Source: a virus
Strand: one strand, 5' to 3'
DNA: 61,604 bases
IMG/VR virus record: IMGVR_UViG_3300043773_000773
Coordinates: 1-61,604 of that record
In this document: positions 49,626 through 56,932 of the stretch, piece by piece
Layout of the letters: each line of letters starts with the position of its first letter
Position numbering within the stretch: the stretch's first letter is position 1
Notes under the pieces: generated by a model
What the model was told of the DNA's origin: nothing
The model's database searches: none
The model's input: only the letters and a program-made list of their open reading frames with translations
Position numbers and translations under genes: made by a program

Positions 49626-49783
49626 CGTACGGCGGCGGCAGATACACCTCCGTCGCGTGGTACCCGACCCATGCGGAAGCACAGGCAGAGTGCGACCGCA
49701 TCAAGCGTGCCGGTTCATGGAGCGGGATGCCGCCCAAAGTTGAACCGGATTCCCCGCAATCCACCGCTGCGGAGTCTGCGTGA
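49610..49783 (+). CDS. Unknown 57-residue early protein ending in A-A-E-S-A
   Basis: Beta-rich start (F-V-M-T-Y-G-G-G-R-Y-T-S-V-A-W-Y), then a charged helix. The last codons run through tag copy 8, giving T-A-A-E-S-A. The gene at 46794 ends the same way (P-P-A-E-S-A), so part of the tag may be coding in origin. The stop overlaps the next ATG by one base. Confidence 0.5.
   Translation: MPFVMTYGGGRYTSVAWYPTHAEAQAECDRIKRAGSWSGMPPKVEPDSPQSTAAESA
49764..49778 (+). repeat. 15-bp intergenic tag CCGCTGCGGAGTCTG, copy 8, inside a gene end
   Basis: Unlike the others this copy lies within the coding end of the 49610 gene and has no hairpin behind it. Its GGAG lies eight bases before the next ATG (49783), so it can act as a ribosome binding site. 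Confidence 0.6.
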
Positions 49784-49905
49784 TGGGCAACAAGTGGAAC
49801 GACCAGTGGTGGACGCTGGTCAAGGCAGAGAAGCACAAGGAGGAGCGTCGTCTTAGGGCGGCACGCAAGAGAGCCAAGCGTGTCGGCCGCATCAGGCAGC
49901 GGTAA
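49783..49905 (+). CDS. Basic 40-residue peptide
   Basis: Starts M-G-N-K-W-N-D-Q-W-W-T-L-V-K and continues as a highly basic helix (R-R-L-R-A-A-R-K-R-A-K-R). Very likely a nucleic-acid-binding peptide. Tag copy 9 follows the stop. Confidence 0.5.
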   Translation: MGNKWNDQWWTLVKAEKHKEERRLRAARKRAKRVGRIRQR

Positions 49906-49908
49906 TCG

Positions 49909-49923
49909 CCGCTGCGGAGTCTG
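49909..49923 (+). repeat. 15-bp intergenic tag CCGCTGCGGAGTCTG, copy 9
   Basis: Four bases after a stop; last of the array. Followed by a clear terminator at 49935-49970. Confidence 0.7.
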
Positions 49924-49934
49924 GTTCATACGGC

Positions 49935-49970
49935 AAGGCCGTCCCAACGTGGGGCGGCCTTTTCTTTTTC
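49935..49970 (+). terminator. Rho-independent terminator ahead of the amidoligase
   Basis: AAGGCCGTCCC pairs with GGGGCGGCCTT (one G-U), followed by TTTTCTTTTTC. It ends the run of tagged cassettes and begins 53 bases before the amidoligase ATG. Confidence 0.7.
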
Positions 49971-49987
49971 ACTGAGGAGACAGGCAC

Positions 49988-51235
49988 ATGCCTACCGAGA
50001 ACACCAACACGGACGAAGTGGTGCGGGATGAGTACGGGTTCGATGAGAACGGCATCCACACCAACGGCACGGAGTTCAACGACGCCGGGTTCGACCAACA
50101 TCACCTTCACCGCGACACGGACACCGAGTTCGATGAGTCCGGCCGCACCATCAACGGAACGCGGTACAACGTCGATGGCTACGACGTCGAGGGCTACGAC
50201 CGCAACGGCTACGACGAGGATGGGTACGACAGTGACGGCTGGGACCGCGACGGCTACAACACCGAAGGCTACGACGCCGACGGCTATGACTGCGACGGGC
50301 AGGACTCGTGCGGCAATACCCGCTGCGACAACGGCGACTGCGACGACGACTACTGTGACTGCCGCACTCGCGGGTCGGACGAACTGCTCGACTCCGATGC
50401 CTGCGTGCTGGAGGAAACACGCTGGTGCCAGTACCGCTACAAGCGGACGGCCCAACTCGTAGCCTTCGAGTTCGAGTGCATCGCCCACGACTGCGCCAAC
50501 GACGGGGCCGAGCGGCTGATGGTGCCGTTCGATGAGGCGTACGACGAACTGATCGGTCACACCGCAGGCTGCGGCTCGATCGCCAAGCACGACGGTAGCC
50601 TGCCGACCGGCAAGGGCGTCGAGTTCGTCACCGTGCCGATGCTTCTCGACGAACACCGGCGCGTGCTGGCGAAGGCATTTCCCGGCGGTCGGCTCGGCGG
50701 CGGGCATGTCAGTGCGTGGAACCACACCAAGTGCGGCATGCACGTGCATCTCAACCGCCGCAGCATGGGCAACCTCACGCTCGGCAAGCTCCTGTGCTTC
50801 ATGCACCAGAGTTGCAACCGCTCCTTCCACATCGACATCGCTGGCCGTGAGACAACCTACGCCAAGTTCCAGGGGCATCGCTCGTTCGTGAGCAACGGCC
50901 TGCCCGTGAAGGCGGATCACGGCGAGAAGTATTCGGCCCTCAACATCAAGCCGCACACCGTCGAGTTCCGCATCTTCCGCCCGTCCACGCAGCTTCCCAC
51001 GATCCTCAAGAACCTGTGCTACTGCCTTGCGGCGCGTGAGTTCTGCGTGAGCGTGTCTGCCATGCGGTCGAGCATCACGTGGCAGGAGTTCCTCAAGTGG
51101 CTCGGCACCACCGATGCCCGGCTCCGCTACCGCGAGCTTGATTCGTGGCTCCGCAACCGGCAGTCGGACTACGGCATGTACTACCGCGCCCACGCCAAGC
51201 CGCTGCCCAAGCCCAAGCCGCTCGGCGCAGCCTGA
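49988..51235 (+). CDS. Amidoligase with an N-terminal D-x-x-G-Y-D repeat domain
   Basis: The 415-residue protein has two parts. Residues 13-105 contain a run of hexapeptides of the form D-x-x-G-[YFW]-[DN], followed by a Cys/Asp-rich stretch (C-G-N-T-R-C-D...C-D-C). Residues 155-400 match the amidoligase (COOH-NH2 ligase) family: A-F-E-F-E-C, G-V-E-F-V-T, C-G-M-H-V-H-L-N, and late T-V-E-F-R-I-F-R. Such enzymes use ATP to join an amine to a carboxyl group of a metabolite or protein side chain. A glutamine amidotransferase lies directly downstream. The Asp/Glu-rich repeats might be its own substrate in cis. Confidence 0.75.
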   Translation: MPTENTNTDEVVRDEYGFDENGIHTNGTEFNDAGFDQHHLHRDTDTEFDESGRTINGTRYNVDGYDVEGYDRNGYDEDGYDSDGWDRDGYNTEGYDADGYDCDGQDSCGNTRCDNGDCDDDYCDCRTRGSDELLDSDACVLEETRWCQYRYKRTAQLVAFEFECIAHDCANDGAERLMVPFDEAYDELIGHTAGCGSIAKHDGSLPTGKGVEFVTVPMLLDEHRRVLAKAFPGGRLGGGHVSAWNHTKCGMHVHLNRRSMGNLTLGKLLCFMHQSCNRSFHIDIAGRETTYAKFQGHRSFVSNGLPVKADHGEKYSALNIKPHTVEFRIFRPSTQLPTILKNLCYCLAAREFCVSVSAMRSSITWQEFLKWLGTTDARLRYRELDSWLRNRQSDYGMYYRAHAKPLPKPKPLGAA

Positions 51236-51281
51236 TCCTCTCGTCCCTTCATCCTTTCATCTCTCCACAGGAGCAATCCAC

Positions 51282-52196
51282 ATGTGCCTTGCAATCCACA
51301 AGCCCGCCGAGACTCGCCCCGACTGGATCGCCTACGCCAACGGCTACCGCAGCAACCCGCACTCGTGGGGCTTTGCCGCAATCCACGACGGACACCTCGT
51401 TGTCATGCACGGACTCGGCTCGTTCGATGAGTTCCGCCTCGCCTTCGAGCCGTATGCCGACTGCCAAGCCATCATCCACTACCGATGGGCCACGCATGGC
51501 AAGACCGACCTCGACAACTGCCACCCGTTCATGGTCAGCAACAGCCTCGCCATGATCCACAACGGCATCGTCAGCATCGAACGCAACGTGAACAGCGACC
51601 GCTCCGACACGTGGCACTTCAACGAGCTAATCCTCAAGCCCATGCACGAGCGCGACCCGGACTTCTTCCTGCGTGGCGACATGATCTACACGCAGGAGAT
51701 GGCTCACGCCGACAGCAAGTTCGTGTTCCTCCGGGCCGACGGCGACTTCGCCATCTGGAACAGCGGCGAGGGTGAGGTTGCGGCCGACGGCCACTGGTAC
51801 AGCAACTCTTCGCACAAGTCGCTGGCCCGCATCGGCTACGCGACCAGCAAGTACACGGACTCGACTGGCTGGCGCGACATGTCGCCCAGCGCCCGCTCCC
51901 CGCTGACGTACGCCAGCCGCAAGGCAGACGATGCCGACCGGCGGTACGAGCAGGACGACCTCATCGGCGGCTGCTCGCTCGAGGCCAGCGTCGAGCCGGA
52001 GACTGGCGTCACGCTCATCCGCGACCCGTACTACGGCGAGTACGACCCGATCGAGCATGCCGACGACGACGAGGAGCAACTGGCCGACATGATGTGGTCC
52101 GACCTCCGCACCTATGGCATCTCATCCGGGACGCTCAAGGAGGTCTACCACATGTTCGGCAACTGGGGCATCCAGGCTCTGTACGACTGCATGTAA
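51282..52196 (+). CDS. Class II glutamine amidotransferase
   Basis: The ATG at 51282 (CAGGAG upstream) places Cys2 (M-C-L-A-I) as the N-terminal nucleophile after Met removal. The class II motifs follow: G-F-A-A-I, R-W-A-T-H-G-K, N-C-H-P-F, and I-H-N-G-I. The C-terminal half is acidic and unique. These Ntn enzymes release ammonia from glutamine. Next to an amidoligase, this pairing has been predicted elsewhere to supply amino groups for a ligation reaction. The partner and product in this phage are unknown. Confidence 0.8.
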   Translation: MCLAIHKPAETRPDWIAYANGYRSNPHSWGFAAIHDGHLVVMHGLGSFDEFRLAFEPYADCQAIIHYRWATHGKTDLDNCHPFMVSNSLAMIHNGIVSIERNVNSDRSDTWHFNELILKPMHERDPDFFLRGDMIYTQEMAHADSKFVFLRADGDFAIWNSGEGEVAADGHWYSNSSHKSLARIGYATSKYTDSTGWRDMSPSARSPLTYASRKADDADRRYEQDDLIGGCSLEASVEPETGVTLIRDPYYGEYDPIEHADDDEEQLADMMWSDLRTYGISSGTLKEVYHMFGNWGIQALYDCM

Positions 52197-52230
52197 TTCC
52201 CCGCCACACACCCACGCAAGGAGGCGTGAC

Positions 52231-52305
52231 ATGAACCCAGACCAGAGGGAACTGGTGCTGATTCTGATCCGGCTGATTTTGGAACTGCTTACGGCGTCAC
52301 GCTGA
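52231..52305 (+). CDS. Very small hydrophobic peptide (24 aa)
   Basis: A 24-residue frame with AAGGAGG six bases before its ATG. The middle V-L-I-L-I-R-L-I-L-E-L-L is an amphipathic or membrane-binding helix. It may be a leader peptide, a small toxin-like peptide, or an inessential ORF. Confidence 0.4.
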   Translation: MNPDQRELVLILIRLILELLTASR

Positions 52306-52328
52306 CGCCCCAACACAAGGAGAGTGTT

Positions 52329-52739
52329 ATGGCTCGCACGAAGAACAGTCTGCGCAAGGGTTGGGCCGCTGAGTTCATCGCTCGCTGGAAGGAGGCCGCC
52401 GATGCGGGCCTCACCCGGCGTGAGTTCGTTGATCTGTACGACGACTTGACCTACGGCATGGTGGCGACTCGCGTCCACGCCCTAGAGGCACGAGGCATCC
52501 ACCTGCCTGCGCTCCGGCACGGCAACGAGGGCAATCGCCACAACGCCACTGGCCGCAACCAGTGGAGCGGCAAGGCGAGCAAGCGCAAGAGCGGGCAGGC
52601 CAAGCTGATGCCGCCACTGACGGGCGAGGTGGTGGCGGCACCGGCACAACGCAGCGTGGAGGTGTCATCCATGCCGCGCTTCACCATCGAGGAGCGACCG
52701 GGCTCCTCGTATTCCATCACCATCACCATCGGAGGCTGA
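52329..52739 (+). CDS. Possible DNA-binding protein (136 aa)
   Basis: AAGGAGAG precedes the start. Residues 1-65 have a helical, HTH-like profile (F-I-A-R-W-K-E-A-A-D-A-G-L-T-R-R-E-F-V-D-L-Y-D-D-L-T). A Lys/Arg/Asn-rich linker follows and a small beta tail ends it (Y-S-I-T-I-T-I-G-G). A transcription regulator is one possibility. Confidence 0.45.
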   Translation: MARTKNSLRKGWAAEFIARWKEAADAGLTRREFVDLYDDLTYGMVATRVHALEARGIHLPALRHGNEGNRHNATGRNQWSGKASKRKSGQAKLMPPLTGEVVAAPAQRSVEVSSMPRFTIEERPGSSYSITITIGG

Positions 52740-52741
52740 TC

Positions 52742-53053
52742 ATGGCGCGGGTATACGACGACATCGTTCACTTCTTCAAGAAGCGGGACGTAGACATCAT
52801 GGCTCTGCAACCAGAGCGACTGCGCGAATTGTGCGCAGGCGAGGCAGACAGGGTGTACGAGCATCTCGATAAGCGGTCGAGCCCGACGGGCGACCTCATT
52901 GCCGCAGTCATCGAGGCCGAGCAGTACATCGCCAGCATCGAGGAGCAACTCCGGGCGCTGCGGTCGGACAACCGCATCCTGCGGGTGCAGTTGAGGGCGG
53001 CAGAGCGAATCATGGGCGGCACGCCAGGCGTCAACAAGGAGGACTGGGAATGA
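52742..53053 (+). CDS. Coiled-coil protein (103 aa)
   Basis: Highly helical and charged. A C-terminal heptad pattern (I-E-E-Q-L-R-A-L-R-S-D-N-R-I-L-R-V-Q-L) suggests a dimerising coiled coil. Probably a structural or regulatory partner. The start lies two bases after the preceding stop. Confidence 0.5.
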   Translation: MARVYDDIVHFFKKRDVDIMALQPERLRELCAGEADRVYEHLDKRSSPTGDLIAAVIEAEQYIASIEEQLRALRSDNRILRVQLRAAERIMGGTPGVNKEDWE

Positions 53054-53268
53054 CAGCGTTCTGGTTTCACTACAACAAGCCCGCTTCGCAGAAGGCGGGC
53101 CATCCCATCATGACAGTGCATCACAAGGGTGCCTGCCTGTTCGTGCGCAACATCGTGTGTTCTGTCCCGGTGCGTAGCCGGGAGCGGAACACGCAACCCA
53201 GAGTCGTGATGGCTGGCAGCGGCAGCGTCCGCATCGCTGGCGACACGGCGTACATCGAGGAGAACTGA
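53050..53268 (+). CDS. Unknown 72-residue protein
   Basis: Starts ATGA overlapping the coiled-coil gene. Contains H-H-K-G-A-C-L-F-V-R-N and a beta-rich C terminus. No family recognised. Confidence 0.5.
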   Translation: MTAFWFHYNKPASQKAGHPIMTVHHKGACLFVRNIVCSVPVRSRERNTQPRVVMAGSGSVRIAGDTAYIEEN

Positions 53269-53269
53269 C

Positions 53270-53560
53270 ATGCCCTTTGCAGATGCCAAGTATCCGCCGC
53301 GCTTTATCAGCCGCAATTTCGGGCACGGAAAAGAACACCTCCTAACCCTGTCAAACGGCGAGCTACTGCTCGTTCGGGAGGCGGTCGAGGAAATCGCCAT
53401 AGCTCACTACGACGGCGAGTGGGGAGAGCCTACCTACTGGGTGTGTTCAATCAGTAGTAATGGAGTGCTGGCATACAGCCACGCCTCCGACGCATGCGCG
53501 ATGCTCACCGAAGGGTTGGGCTGCGCGGAGGATGCCAAAGCAGAAGGGAGGGGTGAGTGA
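53270..53560 (+). CDS. Unknown 96-residue protein
   Basis: Follows the previous gene by one base. Starts with M-P-F-A-D-A-K-Y-P-P-R-F and has a helix (L-L-V-R-E-A-V-E-E-I-A-I-A) and W-V-C-S-I-S-S. No family recognised. Confidence 0.5.
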   Translation: MPFADAKYPPRFISRNFGHGKEHLLTLSNGELLLVREAVEEIAIAHYDGEWGEPTYWVCSISSNGVLAYSHASDACAMLTEGLGCAEDAKAEGRGE

Positions 53561-53811
53561 TGGGATCGTTCACTGTTCTTGTTTCCAATATCTCCGATTA
53601 CTGGGAGGTGCGTGACGAAGATGGCGATCTGGTTGCCGACTACGTTCCGGCCAGCGACATAGCCAAGCTGTTCGCTGCTGCCCCTGAAATGCTGGAGGCA
53701 CTCAAGTCTGTCGCCAGCAAGCACTCGCATATTGAGACAGCCAATATGCCCGAATGGCTTGACGCTGTTGAAGATGCCATCGCCAAAGCAGAAGGGAGGG
53801 GCGATGCCTAG
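53560..53811 (+). CDS. Small acidic protein with A-A-P-E-M-L-E-A-L helix (83 aa)
   Basis: The ATG at 53560 overlaps the preceding stop (TGATG). An N-terminal beta-hairpin is followed by a helix F-A-A-A-P-E-M-L-E-A-L-K-S-V and a C-terminal helix. This E-M-L-E-A-L type is common in phage accessory proteins without known function. Overlaps the LexA-like start by eight bases. Confidence 0.55.
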   Translation: MGSFTVLVSNISDYWEVRDEDGDLVADYVPASDIAKLFAAAPEMLEALKSVASKHSHIETANMPEWLDAVEDAIAKAEGRGDA

Positions 53812-54160
53812 CGTCACGGACCGGGAGCGTGCGGTCCTGCATCTGATCGCACGCTCCATCGAATCGAGCGGATGCCAGCCGTCGTACCGGGACATAGCCC
53901 AGCACTTCGGATGGGCCAGCCTCAACTCGGTGGCGCAGGTTTCTCGCAGCCTGCGCAAGAAGGGCGTGGTCGCCATTGAAGGCGCCCGCGCATGGTCGTT
54001 TGAGTGGACGAACTACCTCAAGGAGACAAGCAATGACGCTGAAGGAACTGATGGATCGTGTTCTCGCCATGCTTCCCGATGCCATGTTCGACGAGACGGG
54101 CGACGGGGAGGTGATCGTCATGACCGGCAAGCGCGCTCACCCAGAGGAGGACTGGAATGA
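53804..54160 (+). CDS. Winged-helix regulator resembling the LexA DNA-binding domain
   Basis: I start at the ATG at 53804. The first 70 residues read V-T-D-R-E-R-A-V-L-H-L-I-A-R-S-I-E-S-S-G-C-Q-P-S-Y-R-D-I-A-Q, matching the LexA N-terminal winged helix. There is no Ser-Lys peptidase domain, so it would not self-cleave. The last 45 residues overlap the next gene in another frame and look unstructured, so the natural protein may end earlier. It could control the early operon or the lytic/lysogenic choice. Confidence 0.65.
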   Translation: MPSVTDRERAVLHLIARSIESSGCQPSYRDIAQHFGWASLNSVAQVSRSLRKKGVVAIEGARAWSFEWTNYLKETSNDAEGTDGSCSRHASRCHVRRDGRRGGDRHDRQARSPRGGLE

Positions 54161-54197
54161 AGGGTCGCTTCCACTTCAACCTATCCTTGACGACTAG
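54033..54197 (+). CDS. Unknown 54-residue acidic protein
   Basis: AAGGAG precedes the ATG at 54033. The product M-T-L-K-E-L-M-D-R-V-L-A-M-L-P... is acidic and helical. It overlaps the C terminus of the LexA-like frame by 128 bases. Confidence 0.45.
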   Translation: MTLKELMDRVLAMLPDAMFDETGDGEVIVMTGKRAHPEEDWNEGSLPLQPILDD

Positions 54198-54214
54198 GTG
54201 TAGAACTGTACACT
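54187..54214 (+). promoter_or_regulatory. Sigma-70-like promoter overlapping a GTGTA/TACAC operator
   Basis: TTGACG (54187-54192) and TACACT (54209-54214) are spaced by 16 bases. The inverted arms GTGTA and TACAC (54198-54213) lie across the -10 region. An AGGAG follows at 54223. The gene just upstream codes for a LexA-type winged helix, a natural candidate for the repressor. Confidence 0.45.
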
Positions 54215-54234
54215 CACCACACAGGAGAGAGGGG

Positions 54235-54411
54235 ATGCCTTACCCCACCGCAACGATGACTCTCACCCCACGAGAACTCGCACTCGTAATCGACGCCCTG
54301 CATGAGTCGGCAGAGGATCGTCAGGAGTTCGATGAACTCACCCAAGCAGCAGAGTTCACGACGCTGCAACGCAAGTTCGTGAAGGCCCACGACTCACTCA
54401 TCACCCACTAG
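54235..54411 (+). CDS. Unknown 58-residue protein, first gene after a predicted promoter
   Basis: The ATG at 54235 has AGGAGAGAGG upstream. Helical and acidic: L-T-P-R-E-L-A-L-V-I-D-A-L-H-E-S-A-E-D-R. It directly follows the candidate promoter at 54187-54214 and precedes the MoxR/VWA block. Confidence 0.5.
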   Translation: MPYPTATMTLTPRELALVIDALHESAEDRQEFDELTQAAEFTTLQRKFVKAHDSLITH

Positions 54412-54420
54412 GAGATACCC

Positions 54421-55290
54421 ATGTCACGAGACAACATCACGCTCGGCGCTGGTCTTGGCGGCATCTGCCTCATGTCCACCCGCAGGCAGCGGAGGGACAC
54501 GGTCTACGATGCCGCCGTCCTGGCTGGCATCGAGCGGTTCGTACCTCCCACCCCAGCCGCAACCACCACGCTGCGGTCGGCCATGCTGGAGGAGGGCGCT
54601 CGCCTGTACGGCAGGCGGCGCAAGCAGCCCATCACTGTGCGGCAGCTCGATGAGCCGAACTCATTCGAGTGTGTGCGAGTCGTGCCAAGCGTGGCCCGCA
54701 ACGACTACCGCTTCCTGTTCTCGGCAAGCATCGACCCGCAGTGGCAGGTCACGATCCTCGACGCCAGCATGGACGTAAGCCGCAACGTGCTGTGGGATGC
54801 CGTCACCCAGCAAGTCGATGTGATGCGGCTGTACCTACCCGGCCCTGTCATCTCGCAGGTACTTGTCAAGGGGCTGCGCTCGTGGGGTGCGCTGTCGCTG
54901 AAGGACGACGGCGGCGCATGGTTCCTCGACGGCCGCTACCTTGAGAAGTATCGTGACTTCGCCCGCCACGCGCGGGGGGTCGACGGCCCCAAGTTTACGG
55001 TGACGCAGTTCGAGATCGGCTCCGACCCTGACACGGTGGCGCACGTACTCGACTGCCTGCACGAAGAGGTCACGGCTGGCGTGCAGGAGATCATGTCCGA
55101 TGTGATGGCAGCGGAGGGTGGCATGTCCGATCGCTCGATCAACTGCCGCACCGAGCGGGCCAACACGTTCCTCGCAAAGGTGCAGCAGTACGAGAGCCTG
55201 CTCGGCAGGCCGCTGCCCGAACTGACCGATGCTGTCGAGCAGACCAAGCAGGCGCTCGCCGTGAATCGCCTGCTGGCTTCGTCCATCTGA
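54421..55290 (+). CDS. Unknown 289-residue protein at the head of the MoxR/VWA block
   Basis: Preceded by AGGAG. No signal peptide, transmembrane segment or known motif is seen. The middle is beta-rich (Y-R-F-L-F-S-A-S-I-D-P-Q-W-Q-V-T-I-L-D-A), then a conserved-looking G-G-A-W-F-L-D-G-R-Y-L-E, then long helices with Thr/Ala/Glu. Proteins found beside MoxR and VWA genes in other genomes often serve as partners or substrates of that pair. That is the best clue to its role. Confidence 0.5.
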   Translation: MSRDNITLGAGLGGICLMSTRRQRRDTVYDAAVLAGIERFVPPTPAATTTLRSAMLEEGARLYGRRRKQPITVRQLDEPNSFECVRVVPSVARNDYRFLFSASIDPQWQVTILDASMDVSRNVLWDAVTQQVDVMRLYLPGPVISQVLVKGLRSWGALSLKDDGGAWFLDGRYLEKYRDFARHARGVDGPKFTVTQFEIGSDPDTVAHVLDCLHEEVTAGVQEIMSDVMAAEGGMSDRSINCRTERANTFLAKVQQYESLLGRPLPELTDAVEQTKQALAVNRLLASSI

Positions 55291-55312
55291 ACCACCACAC
55301 AAGGAGAATGCA

Positions 55313-55777
55313 ATGGGATACTACGTTCGCACTACCGGCAGCAACTTCTATGTTGCGCAGAGCAAGAAGAACGCAGCGTACGAAGCGCTGTGCGCACTGA
55401 ACCAGAGGGACGACCTCAAAACCGGCGGGTCGTTTGGCGGCAACCTCAGCGGAGACAGCCCGCGCCCTGCTGGCCTCGATCACCACCCGAGCCGGTGGTT
55501 CTCGTGGATGGCGGCTGACTACCCGAGCAAGTGCAAAGACCTGAAGCAGGTGCTTGAGGAAGTCGGCTTCGATGTGGTCGAGGACGAGGCGGGCAACGTC
55601 ACGGGCCTGCACTACGACAGCAAGACCGGGCATGAGTCTCTGTTCCTGTCGGCACTCGCCCCTTTCGTGCGAGACGGCTCGCACATCGACTGGCAGGGCG
55701 AAGAGGGCGAGCACTTTCGGTACGAGTTTTCTGGCGGCCGCATGCTGGAGCGTGACGGACGCATCGTCTGGGCTTGA
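55313..55777 (+). CDS. Conserved protein of the MoxR/VWA block (154 aa)
   Basis: AAGGAG precedes the ATG. The sequence has Y-Y-V-R-T-T-G-S-N-F-Y, then W-F-S-W-M-A-A-D-Y-P-S-K-C-K-D, G-F-D-V-V-E-D-E-A-G-N-V, L-H-Y-D-S-K-T-G-H-E. I recall this family from many phages and bacteria as hypothetical. Its position directly before MoxR suggests a link, by context only. Confidence 0.6.
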   Translation: MGYYVRTTGSNFYVAQSKKNAAYEALCALNQRDDLKTGGSFGGNLSGDSPRPAGLDHHPSRWFSWMAADYPSKCKDLKQVLEEVGFDVVEDEAGNVTGLHYDSKTGHESLFLSALAPFVRDGSHIDWQGEEGEHFRYEFSGGRMLERDGRIVWA

Positions 55778-55806
55778 TACACACTCACACTAGGAGACTA
55801 TTCATC

Positions 55807-56910
55807 ATGGCTCGTGCAACTCTCGGAAACGATCCGGCTTTCATCGCTGCGCAGGTTGTTCCCACGCTCGTGCGTGGCGGCACCGGCGTCGGCAAGTCCT
55901 CCACGTGGGAGGCACTGGCTCGCGCGCTGGAGCGGACGTTCGTTCCGCTGCTTGGCGCTACTCACTTGCCAGAGGACTTCTCTGGCTATCCAACCCCTGA
56001 CCACAAGGCTCGCGTCACACGCATGATGGCTTCGTCGTGGGTGGAGAAGACGCGGGACGGCAACGCCCTCGTTCACGTGGACGAGGTGACGAACGTGGCG
56101 CCCGCCACTCAAGCCGGACTGCTCTCCGTAATCTCGGAGCGGCGAGTGGGCGACGAGGTGATGCCAGAGTCCACGATCGTCGTGGGTTCGTGCAACCCAC
56201 CGGAACTGTGCCCCAACGCAGTGCCGCTGTCGCCCGCCATGCGGGCGCGGTTCTTCCACCACGACTGGGTGGTGGACTACGAACACTGGTTCGAGGGGCT
56301 GCGTGCCGGGTGCAACTGGACAGCGCCCGAGTTCCCCGTCGTGCCGGAGCATTGGGTCGACATGCTCCCGCAGTTCGGCTCGCTGGCTGAGGCATTCCTC
56401 CGCTCGGCACCAGACTGCCGGGAGAAGCTGCCGACCGACGACGAAACCATGTCGTTCCCCAACCCCCGCACGTGGACGTACCTCGTCAAGTGCTTCGCCG
56501 CTGCGCAAGCCTGCGGCTTCGAGCGCAAGCACCCGATGTACCGGGCGCTGGCAATGGGCTGCGTCGGCGAGGCGGCGGGTGGCGAGTTCCTGCGGTACTG
56601 GCACAACCTCGACCTCGCCAACCCGGAGTCCTTCCTGTCTGGCGACGAGAAGTATGAGTACGAGAAGCGACCAGACGCCAACATCTGCCTGCTCACCGGG
56701 CTGGTGCGGTGCCTGCGTGACAACACCAGCAAGGAGCGGTGGCTCAACGCTGCGAAGGTGTTCATCACCATCGGCGAGCAGGAGATTGAGTCGTTCCTCA
56801 TGCAGTTCAAGTCCTTCTGGAACCCCGTCGGCAAGGGTGGCGTGCGGCCCGATGGCTGGTCGCCGCCGAAGGATGTTCTCGCCAAGCTGATGGGCCTCGT
56901 TCAGTCCTGA
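55807..56910 (+). CDS. MoxR-family AAA+ ATPase
   Basis: I start at the ATG at 55807, which gives 367 residues. Walker A is G-G-T-G-V-G-K-S (24-31), Walker B L-V-H-V-D-E (88-93), sensor 1 G-S-C-N (127-130), and an arginine finger R-A-R-F-F (145-150). The sequence between fits MoxR, the group that works with VWA proteins. MoxR ATPases remodel or activate target proteins, often for metal insertion. The next gene encodes the VWA partner. Confidence 0.8.
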   Translation: MARATLGNDPAFIAAQVVPTLVRGGTGVGKSSTWEALARALERTFVPLLGATHLPEDFSGYPTPDHKARVTRMMASSWVEKTRDGNALVHVDEVTNVAPATQAGLLSVISERRVGDEVMPESTIVVGSCNPPELCPNAVPLSPAMRARFFHHDWVVDYEHWFEGLRAGCNWTAPEFPVVPEHWVDMLPQFGSLAEAFLRSAPDCREKLPTDDETMSFPNPRTWTYLVKCFAAAQACGFERKHPMYRALAMGCVGEAAGGEFLRYWHNLDLANPESFLSGDEKYEYEKRPDANICLLTGLVRCLRDNTSKERWLNAAKVFITIGEQEIESFLMQFKSFWNPVGKGGVRPDGWSPPKDVLAKLMGLVQS

Positions 56911-56932
56911 CCACACACACAAGGAGAATCCC

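Noticed and set aside
46721-49923. CRISPR array
   Set aside because: The repeat is only 15 bp, spacing varies from 145 to 770 bases, and the spacers are genes. No cas genes are seen.
49182-49923. Tags as ribosome binding sites in general
   Set aside because: Although the tag contains GGAG, eight of nine copies lie 57-110 bases from the next start, and each of those genes has its own closer site. Only copy 8 is well placed.
46721-49970. Integron-type gene cassettes with attC sites
   Set aside because: The tag has no R-Y-Y-Y-A-A-C/G-T-T-R-R-R-Y core and no integron integrase is present. The hairpins differ from one cassette to the next and some are plain terminators.
49892-51193. 433-codon minus-strand ORF opposite the amidoligase
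   Set aside because: Low-complexity Val/Ala/Arg sequence, no ribosome binding site, and exactly opposite a protein with recognisable motifs.
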